A stretch of DNA of 64,000 nucleotides from Thamnidium elegans (GCA_025201345.1 JAIXMG010000012.1:682001-746000), one strand, 5' to 3'; shown: positions 11,468-25,212, counted from the first letter of the stretch. Made by a program: numbers and translations. The notes: generated by a model from the sequence alone, not told the origin.

Positions 11468-12387
11468 ATGGCCGATTCAGCTTCAGCCGGTGCTTCTCGT
11501 GGTATGTTTTTTTTTTCAATCGAAATGTCAATATTATAATGTCTCGCATTTTCAACTTACACAAAACTTAACTTTTTTATAGGTCGCGGTGGATTTGGAC
11601 GTGGTCGTGGTGGACCTCGTGGTGGACGTGGTGGTAAGAATACAATACTGGATTTAGACAATATTAGAGCGATGAATACTCATTTAGATTTATAGGTCGT
11701 GGACGTCGTGGTGAGGAAAAGAACGAATGGGTTCCCGTTACCAAGCTTGGTCGTCTCGTCAAGGCTAACAAGATTAAGTCTATCGAAGAAATCTATCTTT
11801 TCTCCCTCCCCATCAAGGAGTATCAAATCGTTGATTATTTCCTTCCCAAGCTTACTGATCAAGTCATGAAGATCATGCCTGTTCAAAAGCAAACCACCGC
11901 TGGTCAACGTACCCGTTTCAAGGCTTTCGTCGTCATTGGTGACGAGAACGGTCATGTCGGTTTGGGTGTCAAGTGTGCCAAGGAAGTTGCTACTGCCATT
12001 CGTGGTGGTATCATCCTTGCCAAGCTCGCCATTATCCCCGTTCGTCGTGGTTATTGGGGTTCCAACCTTGGTGAGCCTCACACCGTTCCCTGTAAGGTTA
12101 CTGGCCGTTGTGGTTCCGTCCTTGCTCGTTTGGTTCCTGCTCCCCGTGGTACTGGTATCGTTGCCTCTCCCACTGCCAAGAAGGTTCTCCAATTGGCTGG
12201 TGTCACCGATTGTTATACCACATCTCGTGGTTCTACCCGTACTCTCGGTAACTTCGTTAAGGCTACCTTCGCTGCCATTGGTAACACCTACGGTTTCTTG
12301 ACTCCCGATCTTTGGGAAGAATCTGAATTCTCCAAGGGTCCTTTCCAAGAGTTCTCTGACTTCCTTGCTCAAAAGCAAAGAAAGTAA
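11468..12387 (+). CDS. RPS2: 40S ribosomal protein S2 (uS5)
   Basis: 258 residues from three exons: 11468-11501, 11583-11633 and 11696-12387. The N-terminus is [12 protein letters not shown] followed by an RGG-rich segment, as in other eukaryotic uS5 proteins. Next come [27 protein letters not shown], the S5 RNA-binding domain ([16 protein letters not shown]) and the conserved C-terminal part with [14 protein letters not shown]. It belongs to the small ribosomal subunit near the mRNA entry and decoding region. An in-frame ATG nine bases upstream (11459) is possible, but the shorter start matches the family. Codon use is more GC-rich at third positions than in neighbouring genes, as expected for a highly expressed gene. 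Long open frames on the other strand and in another frame are shadows of this codon bias. Confidence 0.97.
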
Positions 12388-12566
12388 ATTTCACCTTTTA
12401 AATCAAATTTAAAGTGATAACATTAAAAAAAAAATATCTTTTTTTTTTCTTTGCTATCAATTTGTAATAAAATTATAAAATGAAAAACTACTATTTATAA
12501 AAGTTTTTTATTTTAAAGCAAAAATAACAAATATCAATTTATTAAATTTAAAAAGTGTGTGTTTGT

Positions 12567-15500
12567 TTAGTATGGAATACCGTTAGTTAACTTTTGGAAG
12601 TAATCGTATAATACAGTACGTTGGTTAGTGAACGAATCCTTAATACGCATCAACATAAAGTCAGCAGCTACGCGATCTGATTTATCGACTTGGAATCTAG
12701 TTCGCATACGCTTAATGGTCTCTCCCTTGAAACAAGGTAAACCGGATTGAAGCATCAAAGAAACAAGTTGCATAATCAATTCGGCATAAGGACGAGCAGC
12801 AAGATAAGCCTTGATCACAAGCTCGGAGAATTGTTTAAATGCTTGTTCTTCAGATCCACCACCCATAACTTGAATCATTTCATTAGTCAACTTGAAAGGC
12901 GAGTTCTCAAGAATACCACCTCCAGGTGCAATGTCAAAGATAAAACCGAAATCGATATGAATGATATGACCATCATCATCCAACATAATGTTACCATTAT
13001 GACGATCCTTGATTTGCAATAAGTATGAAATAACAGAGTAAGCTGCGACACTTTGAACAAAATTGATACGAGCACGTTGGAAGTGAATGGATTCAGGTCC
13101 ACCATACTTGGCGACAAAGTAATCATACAAACTGTTAACCTTTTCACGACCCAATTGATCACGAGAAATGGATCTAGGGATAACATCAATTACACCTCGA
13201 CCAGGTGCAGTAGCGACGACGCGATAGGGGTAAACATATAAATCGAGACCAATGCTAGTAAAGATGTTCTTGAAAACAGCAATCAATTGAAGAGCCAAGA
13301 CATCTTGACGACAATCATCACCGACCTTGAAAATAGCACCTTGCCAGATTTGCATAGTACGCTTACGTACTTCGACTTCATCAGAAGCCAAAATAAGTGC
13401 TTTACTAATCTCATCAATATCTTCTTCTTCCTTTTCAATCAAGAAAGAGGCCATGAAAGGAGCCTTGGCGTGACTTTGCAAAGGTCTACCAGATGTACGG
13501 TTGATATCTACAACATGACCTTCAGGGTTACTAGGAAGATAAACACCAACATCTACCTTAATCTTGGAAAGCTCTTCATCCAAACGTTTCTTTTGCAAAG
13601 GCTTCTTTTCATTTTGACCATGCTTAATATATTCTTTAAGGTAACCAGAGATGGCAGTAACATCACCAAAGAATTTGAATTCACGTTCATAGAAAGCACG
13701 ATCTTCACCAGTGAAGGATCCAACTAAAGTATCAATAATCTTTTCCAAAGTGGGTTTAAGAGCATCAGGTTTAATACAATCCTTATCAGCATCAACATAG
13801 AAATTAGCCTTCATGTTCCAAATAATTTGATGAGCAAATAATTGTGAAGTTTGACCAGCTTCCAAGATATACTTTTCAACGTATCCTAAATCATCGTAAC
13901 GTAATGCTTGTACGATTTGAGGAACGTAGAAAAAGACGGTATCAATAGGGTGGTATTCTAAACTACGCATAGCATATTGCAAAATCAAGGGATGGTTTCC
14001 ATAAGCAGGTAAGAAATAACTGGCTGCTGTAATAGCAGGAACAGGAGCCCAGTATTGAAGGTACTTCAAATCTAATTTAGCAGTAGGAGATAAACCTTCG
14101 CCTAATAAGATAACAAGGGCTTCAGGTACATCAACAACATCTAATGAGTTATTAGCGATCAAACGATGCAATTCTCTCTTGACAATAGGTTGAACAAATC
14201 TAGAGTCCATTTGCACTGCCAACTTGGGTAATACACTCCAAGCAAATCGAATCATTTCTTTCCAAGATTCATCTGTGACCATGGATCTTTCTGTTGCTCC
14301 ACTAAAGCTGATGGGATTACCAGCGCCTACAGTATTGAGAGGGTTGCTCCAGACAGATAACTTGGCTAACTCGCTTTCAATAAACAATAATAAAAGTTTA
14401 TGAGCACTCTTGTGTTGTCTCATCACATCGTCCTTAGTCTTGTCTTTCAAAAACATGTAGTGACCAGCAGTAATTTTTGGGTTAGCACTCTTGATAGAGC
14501 TACATGTAACCAAGTAGCTAAGCGAAGGTGCGTCAGCAACGACGGCATTGTAAAAGTCCATCATTAACTTGTGTTCCATTAAAGCCAAACTCTTGCGTGC
14601 ACCGTAATGCCATTTGGGAGTTTGAGAGAACCAGTTGAATGCGGCATCATAAACCAAAGAACGAAGCTTGTACTCAGCTAATGCCTCTAATCTAGTAGAT
14701 TGAAGTACCTTCAAACCTAATCGAAGGAGAGAGAATCTAGCATATCTAGCAAGTGAATGGGTACTCATCATATCTGCATTTTGGAAAGAGTCTTGAAGTA
14801 AACGAATAAACATGTTGACTAAATGCTTGCTTCTGTGACGAATAGCATAGAATCGACTGCTCAAGAATTTAATCCAACTGATATGGGGAGTAAATAGGAA
14901 AGTGGCGATACGATGGTTGCTATCACGAATAGCCTTGTCAGATGGGGTATAAGTCATCTTGCTGACAAATGGATGTTTGACATTGAGAAGAGGGGAGAAT
15001 AAACCTTTACGATGACGTTGAGCCCAGCTCCATTTACTCATCATTTCGATCATCACCTTATTTTCTACTTCAGGACGTTCAACAAGCATCCAGTTCCAAA
15101 CAGTAGTACCAATATCGAGGGATTCAGGCGTAAACATAAGTACAGGAATATGTACCAAATAACGGATGATATCAGCATTGATACTAGGTAAAGCAATAGC
15201 AAAACCAGCGGAACGGTGCATAGTACGATACAAACGGTCAACAGCGATTGTCTTGTGGTTATTAATATCCTCCGTAAGTTTCTTTAAAGTATCAATTACC
15301 AAAGGAATTTGATCAGACAACGTATTTCCTTCGTCGGATTCAGCAATCTGAGCACGAAGACTAATCAGGTATTCCATACCACTGATTTCACCAGAGTAGA
15401 ATTGTCTTGATCTGAAACTACCAATAAAGTTGGAAGATTCATCAGGGAAAAGAGAAGGTACCTTGGGAACAAAATCAATTGATAATTCGTTTCTTGAGGT

Positions 15501-18500
15501 AGTCTTTCCCATTTCAAGAGCCAAAGAGCGACCCATATGGACAACGTCTGTAAGACCATCAGGAGAGAAGCGATTGAATTCAACGAGATAATCTTGAAGT
15601 AAACCAGATACTTCAACAGGGGCACGAACAAGACCAACTTGAATCCATTTACGAGCACTTTCGTACAAACGTGTACAAAGTTCTCTACGATAAGCATAAG
15701 AATCTCCGAGTTCAATCGTTACATTAACACGTGTAGAAGTAAAATGGAAAACAGGTGAATATTCATCACGATATTCAGCTTCACAACCAAGCCAGGCAAG
15801 TTGAACCAATTCAAGTAACAATGTAACCAAATGGCTATCAGTGAATACTTGAGCGAAAGAAGCAACTATCTTTTCAATAGTTTTGACAGCCATAAGATGA
15901 ACCTTCTTGCGTTTATGACAACATAATTCTAAAAGAGCAGCTGTTTGTGTACGCAAATTAATATCGAGGTTTTGGCTAAGAGCCTTAATAGAAGCATCCT
16001 TGATAAACGCATGAGAAACACGATCAGCAATTGTTTCAAGACAGTTTACAAGTGCACTTGTATTTACACCGTCGTTCATAAAATAACGAAGAATATAAGA
16101 ACAATCACCAATACGACTACGCATCATTTCAACATGATACACACTTAATGCAAAGATAACTTGAGCAAACGAAAAGTTCTTGATATCGTAAGCAAGAGAT
16201 GGTAAAAAGTTGGTAAGTTTTTGACGCATAGGAGCTAAACCGTGATCGGCAACGCTACTGGCACGTAAAACAGAGTTATGCTCAAGGTCACTTTCAAGAT
16301 AATTGGTAGTACTTTCGATAACAAGGACCGGTGTCTTTTTGGCAATTTGTAACATGGCAGGATGCCATTCGCGGATCCACATAGATTCAGTGACAAAACC
16401 AAATAAGACACAATGAAACCATACGTTACGGAAAAAAGCTACGGTTTCCTCACTTGGTGAAAGGTGAGGGTTAAAATCTTCATGTTCTAATAAAGCGCCG
16501 ATAACAGGTAAGAGCATACCAAGCTTGGATTGCAAAGGATATTCATGTTCCTTTTTGTTTTTAGTCATTGATCTTTGAATAGAATTACCATTGTCAGTGA
16601 ACAAGCCCAAAAGGCTGTTAAGGTACAATTGGTAGTATTCTGGACGAGCTGACAAACGTGTAGCTAAGCTTAATTGAGCGGTCAAAATCTAAGATAGATA
16701 ATTGCGTTAGTTTTTGTTTACTATATTTAAATAGAGTTGATAAATAGCTTACAGCAGTGTTGAGTAAATTGTTTTCACTATTAAGTGCTTCACGACTGAA
16801 AGTAGAAAGCAAAGCAATGATATCACAATAAGTTTCTTGAGGACTGACAAGAGCAAGATCAACTAGCTTCATAGTCAATGACGCAGTTGCAGCAGGTGAC
16901 AGCATTTTACGACGAAGTGCCAACATAGAGAAAGCTTGGGAGATAATCTAAAATAGTAACCGATAAGGTTAATAATTTTCTTTTCTTTTTTTTTAAAAAA
17001 AAAAACATATTACTTACTTGATCATCCTTCAAGTAGACAGCAATACCAACGATAGCAGATAATACATTGGTAGAAACTTGTTGCTTTTGTTTTTCACTTA
17101 ATTGTTCCAAGGCAGGTGCACCATGGATAGAAGTTCCATTGGGAGAATTTTTGTAGCCAGTACTACCAGCTTCATCTTCACTGCCAGTGTAACGTGTGAT
17201 TTCGTTCAAAAGCGCATAAACAGTAGAGATAGCAGCTTGAGAAACTTGTGCTTGAGGTTTAGTCTACAAATACGAAGATAAATTAATTTAAGGTCATGTC
17301 AGTTTGTTTATTTTATCATACCTGAACACATTGAGCTAATCGAACGATTGCATATTGTTGAACGCTGACAGTTTCTTTTGATTCTTCAGTTTGAAGTTCA
17401 AAGACAGGTGAGGGAGTAGCTAAAAATCTACAGATAGTGTTTGTCATACTTGGATTCAAGTGAACAAAGCTAAAAAAAAGTTTTTTTCAGATATATTTAG
17501 TATGTGTAATTTTAATTCATATTCATTTTAGAAAGTGAAACTACTTACTTTACGGCAAGTAACACAGCAGCATCCAAAGAAGCAACATGTACCCAAGAAT
17601 CAGCAATATGTGGTACATTGAAAAGACATTCAGTAATGTGATCAACAAGAGAATCGTCTACTTCATGCATATATACTGACGATAAAGCAGCGACATGCTA
17701 TATTAAAATGGTTAGAAAACAAATAAACGACATAAAAAATTAAATAATACGACTTACCAAACTGGTACCCATAATTTCTTGCATATATGCATGAGGAGCC
17801 CATTTTTTACCTTCCTGTGTACTCTTTTCAGCAAATCTATGAATATCTTCATAGTATCCAAGACTAAGAGCGTAAACATACTTCAAACTCTTTTTTAACG
17901 ACATATCCTTTTCAGTTGCACTTTGTGCTTTTTTAGCAGTATCCTGCATAAGCACAGACCATGAAGATTCAATGTCCTTGGGTAGATATAATTTGGCTGA
18001 TTTTTCTACAGAAACGACAATAGGTGTCTTTGTTTCAGGTGTAGGTTCAGTACGAGCGATAACTCGAGCCAAAACATTTCTCAAGACAACCAATAAATCA
18101 TTAATAACTCGGTTAGAGCTAAGAGGTGCTTTATCATCTGAATAACGAGTTAAAATACGGCGACTATAAGCTGTTGGCTCAGCGTCCTTAAGACAGCTAC
18201 TGATAGAAATACGAACAAGATCCAAAGTATCATCTCGAATCAAAGGTTGGGCGTTTTCACAAAGAGCTAATAATTGATTGGGCTTATAAAGAAATGGTGA
18301 TAATTGGAGAGCCCTGGAAATACCGGCCAAGGAAGGAAGGATGAATGTTACAGTGAATTCAACTATATTTTATCACTACATATTAATATACAACCATCTC
18401 TTTCATTTTTTTTTAAAAAAAAAAAAACTTACCATTTTCTGACATAAGTTGAATAATAAATTTGCCGTAATCCCACAAGGTGTTAATAATTGTATTGTAA

Positions 18501-19105
18501 TGCTCAGGTTGTTTATCAGCAATTTCCAAAAGACCAGCGACTAAGCTATAGGTGATTGTATCGGAAGGAGGGGGGCCTATAATTTTTTTTTATGAGTTTC
18601 CTAATTACTAATATATATGTAAATATTTACCGTTCAAGATAACAGGCTTCCAATTAAAGGCAGGTAAATGTCTAACATAGGATAATAATCGAGGTAAAAG
18701 TTCCAATTGATTATCTGACTTAGCCTTTACTGCATAATTGACGAGAGCAGCGATTGTTTGTTGACTTCGAAGAGTCTGATAAAAATAGAATTTTTAATAA
18801 GCTTTTTTTTTTTTTCAATTGATTTTTTTTTTTTTTTTTTTATATTACCATAGCGCCAAGTTCAGGGGCATCACTTCTAGTAAGAATATCAGTTCCTTCA
18901 TTAATTGGAACAACAGGGCACCTGCTGACTAGCTTTTGAATTTCGTCAGAAGAAGCTTTTGCTCGAGAATCGGCAAGTACTTCTGCTAATCCCATAAGGA
19001 TCTTTGAATGCAAATCGAGATGAAGTCTAACAAAACAAAATAAAACAAAAAGTGTTTAGGCTAAAATATATTTTATATTGTCATTGTAAATATTTACTCA
19101 TTCAT
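12567..19105 (-). CDS. STT4: Phosphatidylinositol 4-kinase III alpha (Stt4)
   Basis: About 1979 residues from ten exons: 19105-19098, 19026-18849, 18775-18631, 18576-18433, 18362-17758, 17697-17549, 17469-17322, 17263-17018, 16947-16753 and 16688-12567. All junctions keep phase. The enzyme makes PI4P at the plasma membrane. Most of the protein is helical repeat. The PIK accessory region and kinase domain occupy the C-terminal third, with KAPFMASF, the nucleotide-binding VGDDCRQDVLALQLI, the catalytic loop KDRHNGNIM, HIDFGF, and the typical end LTNGIPY. Length is close to yeast (1900) and human (about 2100). The first exon codes only eight bases (ATGAATGA before GTAAAT), so the exact start is the least certain part. 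All introns lie in the first third of the gene. Confidence 0.93.
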
Positions 19106-19386
19106 ATTTGCAATCTATACAGTAAAAAAAAATATATATATATATATGAAAATAAAAATAGAAGAAGAAAAGAGAAATATAAAGACTTGTATTGGCTGTG
19201 GATAATTAAATATAAAACAGCAGTTGTAGGACAAGGTTCAAGTTTGCCTTATTTTAATATCATCTTTTTTACCCAAATTTAGTAACCTAAACGTGCTTAA
19301 AGTCTTCAAAATGCCTATTTAACATTACTCTTTCCTTCACATGGATAGATACAACGAGAAAACGTGTGTTTTCTATAATAATTTAT

Positions 19387-20979
19387 TTAGGTTAAAATCA
19401 TTTTCATATTCTCATAGTACATTAACATTGGGTTTTCACCACTCTTTGTTGTAGTACGTTCAATATCACCATATCTTTCACAGAATTCACGGTGAGTTAA
19501 TACTTTTACGGTTTTATCGTTACCAGCTCTGGATCCGCGACAAACTAAAAGGTACAAGTCTCGTAATAATTCAAAGTTGGTTGGGAAGAAAATATCGAAC
19601 CAGCCTGGTTGAACCATATATGTTGAACAAGGCACCATTGTGCCTCTATAACGAGTTTGAACAACAGGTGCATCAACACCTTCTACTGAATCGGGTAATT
19701 CTGAGAAATCAGAAAGTACAAGTCTGTGTTGAGGGAAATGCGTCTTTAAGGTTTCGAGTAACATGAACAATTTAGTTGGAATAAATTCTGGGGATGTCAT
19801 ATTAGGTGCTAATGGTAACGATTGTAAACATTTCAACCAAAGTTGTCTAGATAATACTGGTGATCTATATCTAGTTTGATCTCTCATGGCAAGATATCTA
19901 CTGATTAATGCGTCATTTCCTACGGGTTCATATACTTCTGTATAATCTCCTTTAGCATCCGTGCTCACTAATGCTTGATAAGGCCTTAATGTTTCCAAGT
20001 CATAACGAATCAAATCATGTGCAAAGTTATCCTGTTTATAAGAACTATTTAGTATTTGATCGATTAATATATACATGTATATATTAATCAAACTTACAAT
20101 AACTTCCATTCCTAAAAAGAAACATTGATCAGGTACATGAATATCCCAATCAAAGATACTCTTATTGATAATCTTTACACATTTGTGTTGATCTTTTGCT
20201 TCCTTTACATCTTGTCTTTGAGATTGTCTTTCTGCTAATTTTCCTGAAATTTCAATGATATTATACTGTGTTCTCTTATAAACTGCAGGTTCATTTTGTT
20301 GGATATAATCAAGAATATTCATCATCAATGTACCATTACCAGCACCCATTTCATAAATAATTAAATCTTTATGAGGGAATAAGTTCAATTTATATTCTGA
20401 CACTAAATATTTAGCAATAGCATAACCATACCAAGGCTATTCATTATAAGTATTACTTTCGTCTATTTTATATATTACTACTTTTTGCTTACTAACCTTA
20501 AATAATTCTGTAGGTGTATGCCAAACTTGTCTCGCTACCTCATCAACTTCGTCTGCTTCACCTTCAATATCTTTATATAGCTGACCCAAAATATTCATGA
20601 ATTCTAAGTGATCGCTCATATTATTAAATTCAAAATCTGTTTCCGGGGAAAAAATGACAGCTTGTTTTGAAAAGTATCCATAATTAGGATTATAGAGTGA
20701 ATCGTCAATGAAATCGCGCACCAACATCTTATTACGTGTGGGCGGTGCTTTACATTTAGCTGTATCATAAGCAGTTTGACGTGGGTAATTGCGTCGAGCC
20801 TTTTCTTCCTTTTGTTCCTCATCAGTTGGTGAAAAAAAAGGTGAAAAAATACCAGGTCGTGTTTCCGCGGTTTTTGTATGTTGTAAACGAGCAATGACAG
20901 GTTTAAAAGAGTTGGTTGATCGTGCTAAAGATAAGCACTGTCTGCTGGCTTTCACCAGTTGATTTCGCACTCTCAACAT
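19387..20979 (-). CDS. NDUFAF7: NDUFAF7-type protein arginine methyltransferase (complex I assembly)
   Basis: 488 residues from three exons: 20979-20497, 20436-20098 and 20031-19387, all in phase 0. A basic N-terminus (MLRVRNQLVKASRQCLSLAR) looks like a mitochondrial presequence. The fold is the SAM-dependent methyltransferase family MidA/DUF185. The exon 1-2 junction yields ELFKPWYGYAIAKYL, typical of the family, followed by the SAM-binding YEMGAGNGTL and, after the second junction, GMEVIDNFAHD. In animals NDUFAF7 dimethylates an arginine of complex I subunit NDUFS2; the same role is inferred here. The gene lies on the same strand as STT4, with about 280 bp between its stop codon and the STT4 start. 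Confidence 0.92.
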
Positions 20980-21140
20980 GATGGATTATAGAGAACTGTT
21001 ATTTTCGTTTTTTGTTTTCTTCGCCCTGGGGTTAATTCCTCACTTTAAAATCATAAGCCAATGAAAGTTCTACATTTATATCCCGAAATTGTCTGTAAAA
21101 AGTAGTAGGAACGACATTAGCTCCTCCACAAACTCTCAAC

Positions 21141-22217
21141 ATGAAACAAAAGTCTGTTGGCAATGTTAAACATAACAATTCTATTGATTTTCATTATGAA
21201 TTAGGACAACGAAAAAGTATTTTGTAAGAAGGAGACAAAATTTGATATACAAGAAACATATATATCAAATAGTATTAAAGGTGTCAAATTATATATTCTT
21301 AAAGAAAAACTACGTATCATCTAAAATGACTTGGAAATCTCTTAGAAGGTACGTAATACTTATATTATAAAAAGGAGGTAACAGTAGATAAGATGAAACT
21401 TATACATGTTTATTTAATAGAAGAACCATCTCTAAAAAAAAACAAGATAGGAAACAAAAGGTTGCCTCGTACAATGTCAAAAATAATTGGGGTTAGAACA
21501 AGGACAAAAAATGGCTGTTACCTATAGTGCCACAAAAATGACGAGGACGTAACTTATTTTGACGTAACTTCTTGGCTAAATACTACAAGGCACATTGACG
21601 TATTTATAAATAACCATCCCACTTGAATACTAACTTATAGTTTTAGAGGTAAAACTTGCAGTGCTTCTACAAAATGGGAAAATAAATTAAATGAACTTGA
21701 ACATGGTGACTCTTCTAAATCAGTTTATGGTAGAAAAATCGACTTGATTTTTTCTGGTACTGTTGTAAATGACTCTAACCAAAAAGAGATCGTCGAGCTT
21801 GGGGTTGTAGAAATCAAACCAGCTTCTGCTATAGAGAATCTGTAGGTGATACGGCTTAACAAAATATCAGCGTGAACAAAAGTATTCTTCGTAATACTAG
21901 TGGTCATATAGTTGCTTGTTTCACTGATGATTTTTGTGTGCCTGGTGCAGACATCGTTGGCAATTTCTAATGATACTTTATTTAATTGCTGCTGAATAAT
22001 AACAATAGTCGTTAACTTTTCAGGTCTTTTTGGAAACATTTTCAGAGTCAATCCATTTGAAGACATTACCGTAGCTTGTAAAGTGTCTAAGGAGAACATC
22101 TTTTTACCTGTTGGTGCTGATGATATTGAACTTTTTATTTTCAGTGATTCTTCGGATCAGTTATTAAGTTATTGGATAAGTAATCATCGGAATACGTTAT
22201 ATGTATCTCTTTATTAA
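21141..22217 (+). pseudogene. Decayed copy of a lineage-specific multi-copy ORF (GRKIDLIF type)
   Basis: Several coding-like blocks follow each other on the plus strand. 21141-21227 opens with ATG and stops early. 21326-21348 joins across a TACTAAC-containing intron to 21641-21845, which encodes VYGRKIDLIF and LGVVEIKPASA and then meets an in-frame TAG. After a short out-of-frame step, 21860-21944 reads QNISVNKSILRN. A GTGCAG...TTCAG intron then leads to 22024-22217, ending in a plausible stop. The order of motifs resembles an expanded Mucorales ORF family of unknown function, from memory. The stop and frameshift suggest a pseudogene, but extra splicing cannot be ruled out. Confidence 0.5.
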
Positions 22218-22227
22218 TCGCGTCTAA

Positions 22228-22375
22228 TATAGGATGCAATGGCAATTTTTTATAGTGGTATAAAGAAAGTGTCCAAGGAGTTCTTCTGCTTCAGACCAGA
22301 TAGTACGCTCATCATCTCGATGAGAATATCCTTTCCTTGCTAACGTTTGGGAAATCCTTGATGAACGGTCAAATT
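22228..22375 (-). pseudogene. Coding-like relic, unknown family
   Basis: An open frame without a start reads ISQTLARKGYSHRDDERTIW and then SEAEELLGHF before a stop. Residue composition is unlike the surrounding AT-rich noise, and the pattern resembles a Myb/trihelix-like segment only loosely. Probably an exon of a decayed gene. Confidence 0.3.
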
Positions 22376-22886
22376 ACATGGTCGATTGAAAAAGTGTAAT
22401 TGAAAAAAACTTGGTCTTTTTGCCGTTATGATATTACAGTCGGATGGACCATATTTGAGCGTTTGTAAGAAATGCTCTTATGCACAGCGGCTGCTTTAAG
22501 AAGAACAGTATCCTTTTACACGGACATAGGTTAAATAAAAGACGTACAAAAGAAAGAAAAGTGATCTCATATAGCAAGAAATTCCCTTAAAAAAATTGTT
22601 GTACTTAATACAAAATATCCAATAGCTTTAAAAATTTAAGCGTTAGTATGACATTAGTAGCCTGGGAAAGATAAAAGATATTTCCGTTATCTATTCTGCT
22701 GATTTTCAATTTTTTTTTTTTTTTTACGTAACAATCATTGGCGAATAAAGATACAAATTACTTTAAACTGATATGGTAAGTCAAGATGATGAAATACTGT
22801 CCGTACCATATAATGAGAACAGAATAATGCCTCATCATCAGTTTATTGATTTAGTAAACTTAAAGACCATCCGACGAGTTACGGTT

Positions 22887-23030
22887 TTAGTAGAATGAGT
22901 TTTTTCTTATCCTTTTGTTTTCGATTGGTTCAACATCCAAGCCAAGTAATTCTGGGTGGGCTCTTAAAGATACTTGAAACATGTAGTTAAACATATGATT
23001 GGATAGTGATACCCATTTACTCTCTTATTA
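22887..23030 (-). pseudogene. Coding-like relic ending in a stop, unknown family
   Basis: An open frame of about 45 codons reads KWVSLSNHMFNYMFQVSLRA, then HPELLGLDVEPIENKRI, and stops at 22887-22889. It begins at a stop codon that overlaps a possible acceptor. It lies upstream of the relic at 22228-22375 on the same strand and may belong to the same dead gene. Confidence 0.35.
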
Positions 23031-25212
23031 TATTTATATGTAAGCTAATCGATAATGTCATCTGAAAAAATAAAAAAATTAATAAAATCCCTATCACTAT
23101 ATCCTTATCCCTTATCCCTGAACCGTTAGAAATAATGCACTAATTTGCAGTCTCCTCGAATCGATAGGTTTTGTATCTGAAAATAACATGCATACCCTGA
23201 ATTCGCAACAATGGTATAAGATTTTTGTCAATTCAACCTGCTACTATCTATATTGATATTGATCGAAAGAAGAAAAAAATAAACAGTAAGTTCTGAAAGC
23301 ATGAAGTACAACCTACATTTTAATAATTAAAATATATAGTTTTTTTTTTAAAAAAAAAAAAATTGATTTGAGAGAAATTGTTTACTTGCTTTTACAGATT
23401 ATTTATTAGTAGAGAAATTGATCATTTACTTTAGATTTAGAACAAGAAGCTTAATATACTTGGAACTTCTATAATAAAAAGTATGCAACCATAGTTAAAT
23501 TGGTCGGTTACGACCGGTCTATAGATTATAAGCCGGGTCTAGGGTCGATCAATAAAATGCAGGTGTCAGACATGTTTACCAACGTTTTTATTAGTTTATT
23601 TATATGAATATTGTGTCGTATCATTACAGTTAAACTCCTAGTACTCCGGAATTTTCTACTTTGATATATTCATCGATCAATTAAAGGATAATAAGTTTTT
23701 GATAAAAACACTGCATGTTTAAACTAAGATTTTAAAATGAATGTTGTGATCCATAACTCTTTTTTTTTAAAAAAAAACATTCTTTCAATAATTGAGTATG
23801 TTTGTAAAGAATTGTTTGTTTATAGATAAACTAATCTCTCTATATTAGATGTCCTGCTTTCTATTTTTGTACCAAGACCGGGTACATATAAAAAAATATA
23901 TGTTTAGTAGAAGGGTGAAACCAGTTAAGGATGATCGCTATTACATATTAATAAGGTTTACGTTATAAAAGTAGAAGTTAATCTCTTGCAATCATTTATT
24001 GATTTGCTACAGGCATTTATATCTACCTCCTACTCGGAGACGTTACATGTAACTCTTGAGATTGCCTCCTTCAAAGTGTCTAGGTATGGTAAAATTTAAA
24101 ACAGATTTATATTCTACTAATAGCTAATACCCAATGAAAGTTTTTGTACCAGAAGGAGAGGAAGATTATCAGTTATTATAACAATATAATGAACGGAGAG
24201 TTTAATTGTTGCGAATATAAGAAATAAATTGAAAGCGGCAGAGGAATTTGAAGTCTCGTACTTCAATTTTTTGTTTTTTTTAAAAAAAAATAAAAACTTT
24301 GGCATTAAATTATCCACATTGATAATTGTTAGATCTTATCTAAAAATCAATCAAGTACGACTCTACCATTTCGTTCTATTAGTTTAGATTATAATATCTT
24401 TAAACTAACTTTGACAAAATGTTATGATGAGTATAAAAGGGAGTAAACCTGTTATTTGTTTACACAAATGTGAACAATGCGTTATATAAATGAGGAAACA
24501 TAAAATATGTCTTTTTTTTCACTAACTTTAAAGTCCTGAAAATATCATGGGGACCTTTTTATCTCTCAAATTGATGAATATGTACGGTCTCTTAAAGGTA
24601 TATGGTTTATTTTATGCGCATTAATTTTCTAGTCTAAATAAAATTTTGTTTGTGCTTTAAAAAGCGCAATGATACATGAGAAAATTTTATAAAAAAATCA
24701 CTCAAGTATAAACGTACGATATTGTGCTTAATATCGAGACACAAAATAAGCTATGTTATCTTGCTGGTATATATATAATGGGTTTTAAAAAAGACTGACA
24801 ATTAAAAAAAGTTAAAAAACATCAAATTTTTACCTGCAGCAACTCCATCTGAAAAAAAGTATTTTGTTACTTGTTACGCATAGAATTATATATTCACCAA
24901 TAGTATCGGTTTAATTCCAATATATTTAGTAAAGGTTAGTCCATCCTGCTTATTTTTTCTGCAATTGGATAAAACATTATTTATTTTCTGCGATTTATTT
25001 ATTAAAATACAAGTTGCGCTATGTAACCGTTAGGAATTCTGGGTTAAAAGCAGAAAAAATTGCCAGAAACCAGCGACTACTTGGTAACTATGTTACATAT
25101 TGAACGCTACATAAGGTTATGCTTAAATATGAAACTAGTAAGATGGACCAATGTAAATGTGTTGTGACGCAACAACGTACTCATGTAAAAAAAAAACGAG
25201 CTGGAATAGTTT

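Noticed and set aside
11680..12378. Long open frame (232 codons) opposite RPS2, and a 121-codon frame on the plus strand at 11936-12301
   Set aside because: Both are shadows caused by the biased codon use of the RPS2 reading frame; their products are low-complexity and match nothing.
23500..23570. Short inverted repeat ggtcggttacgacc in the spacer
   Set aside because: Only five base pairs of stem with no partner structure or repeat copies seen; within expectation for this length of DNA.
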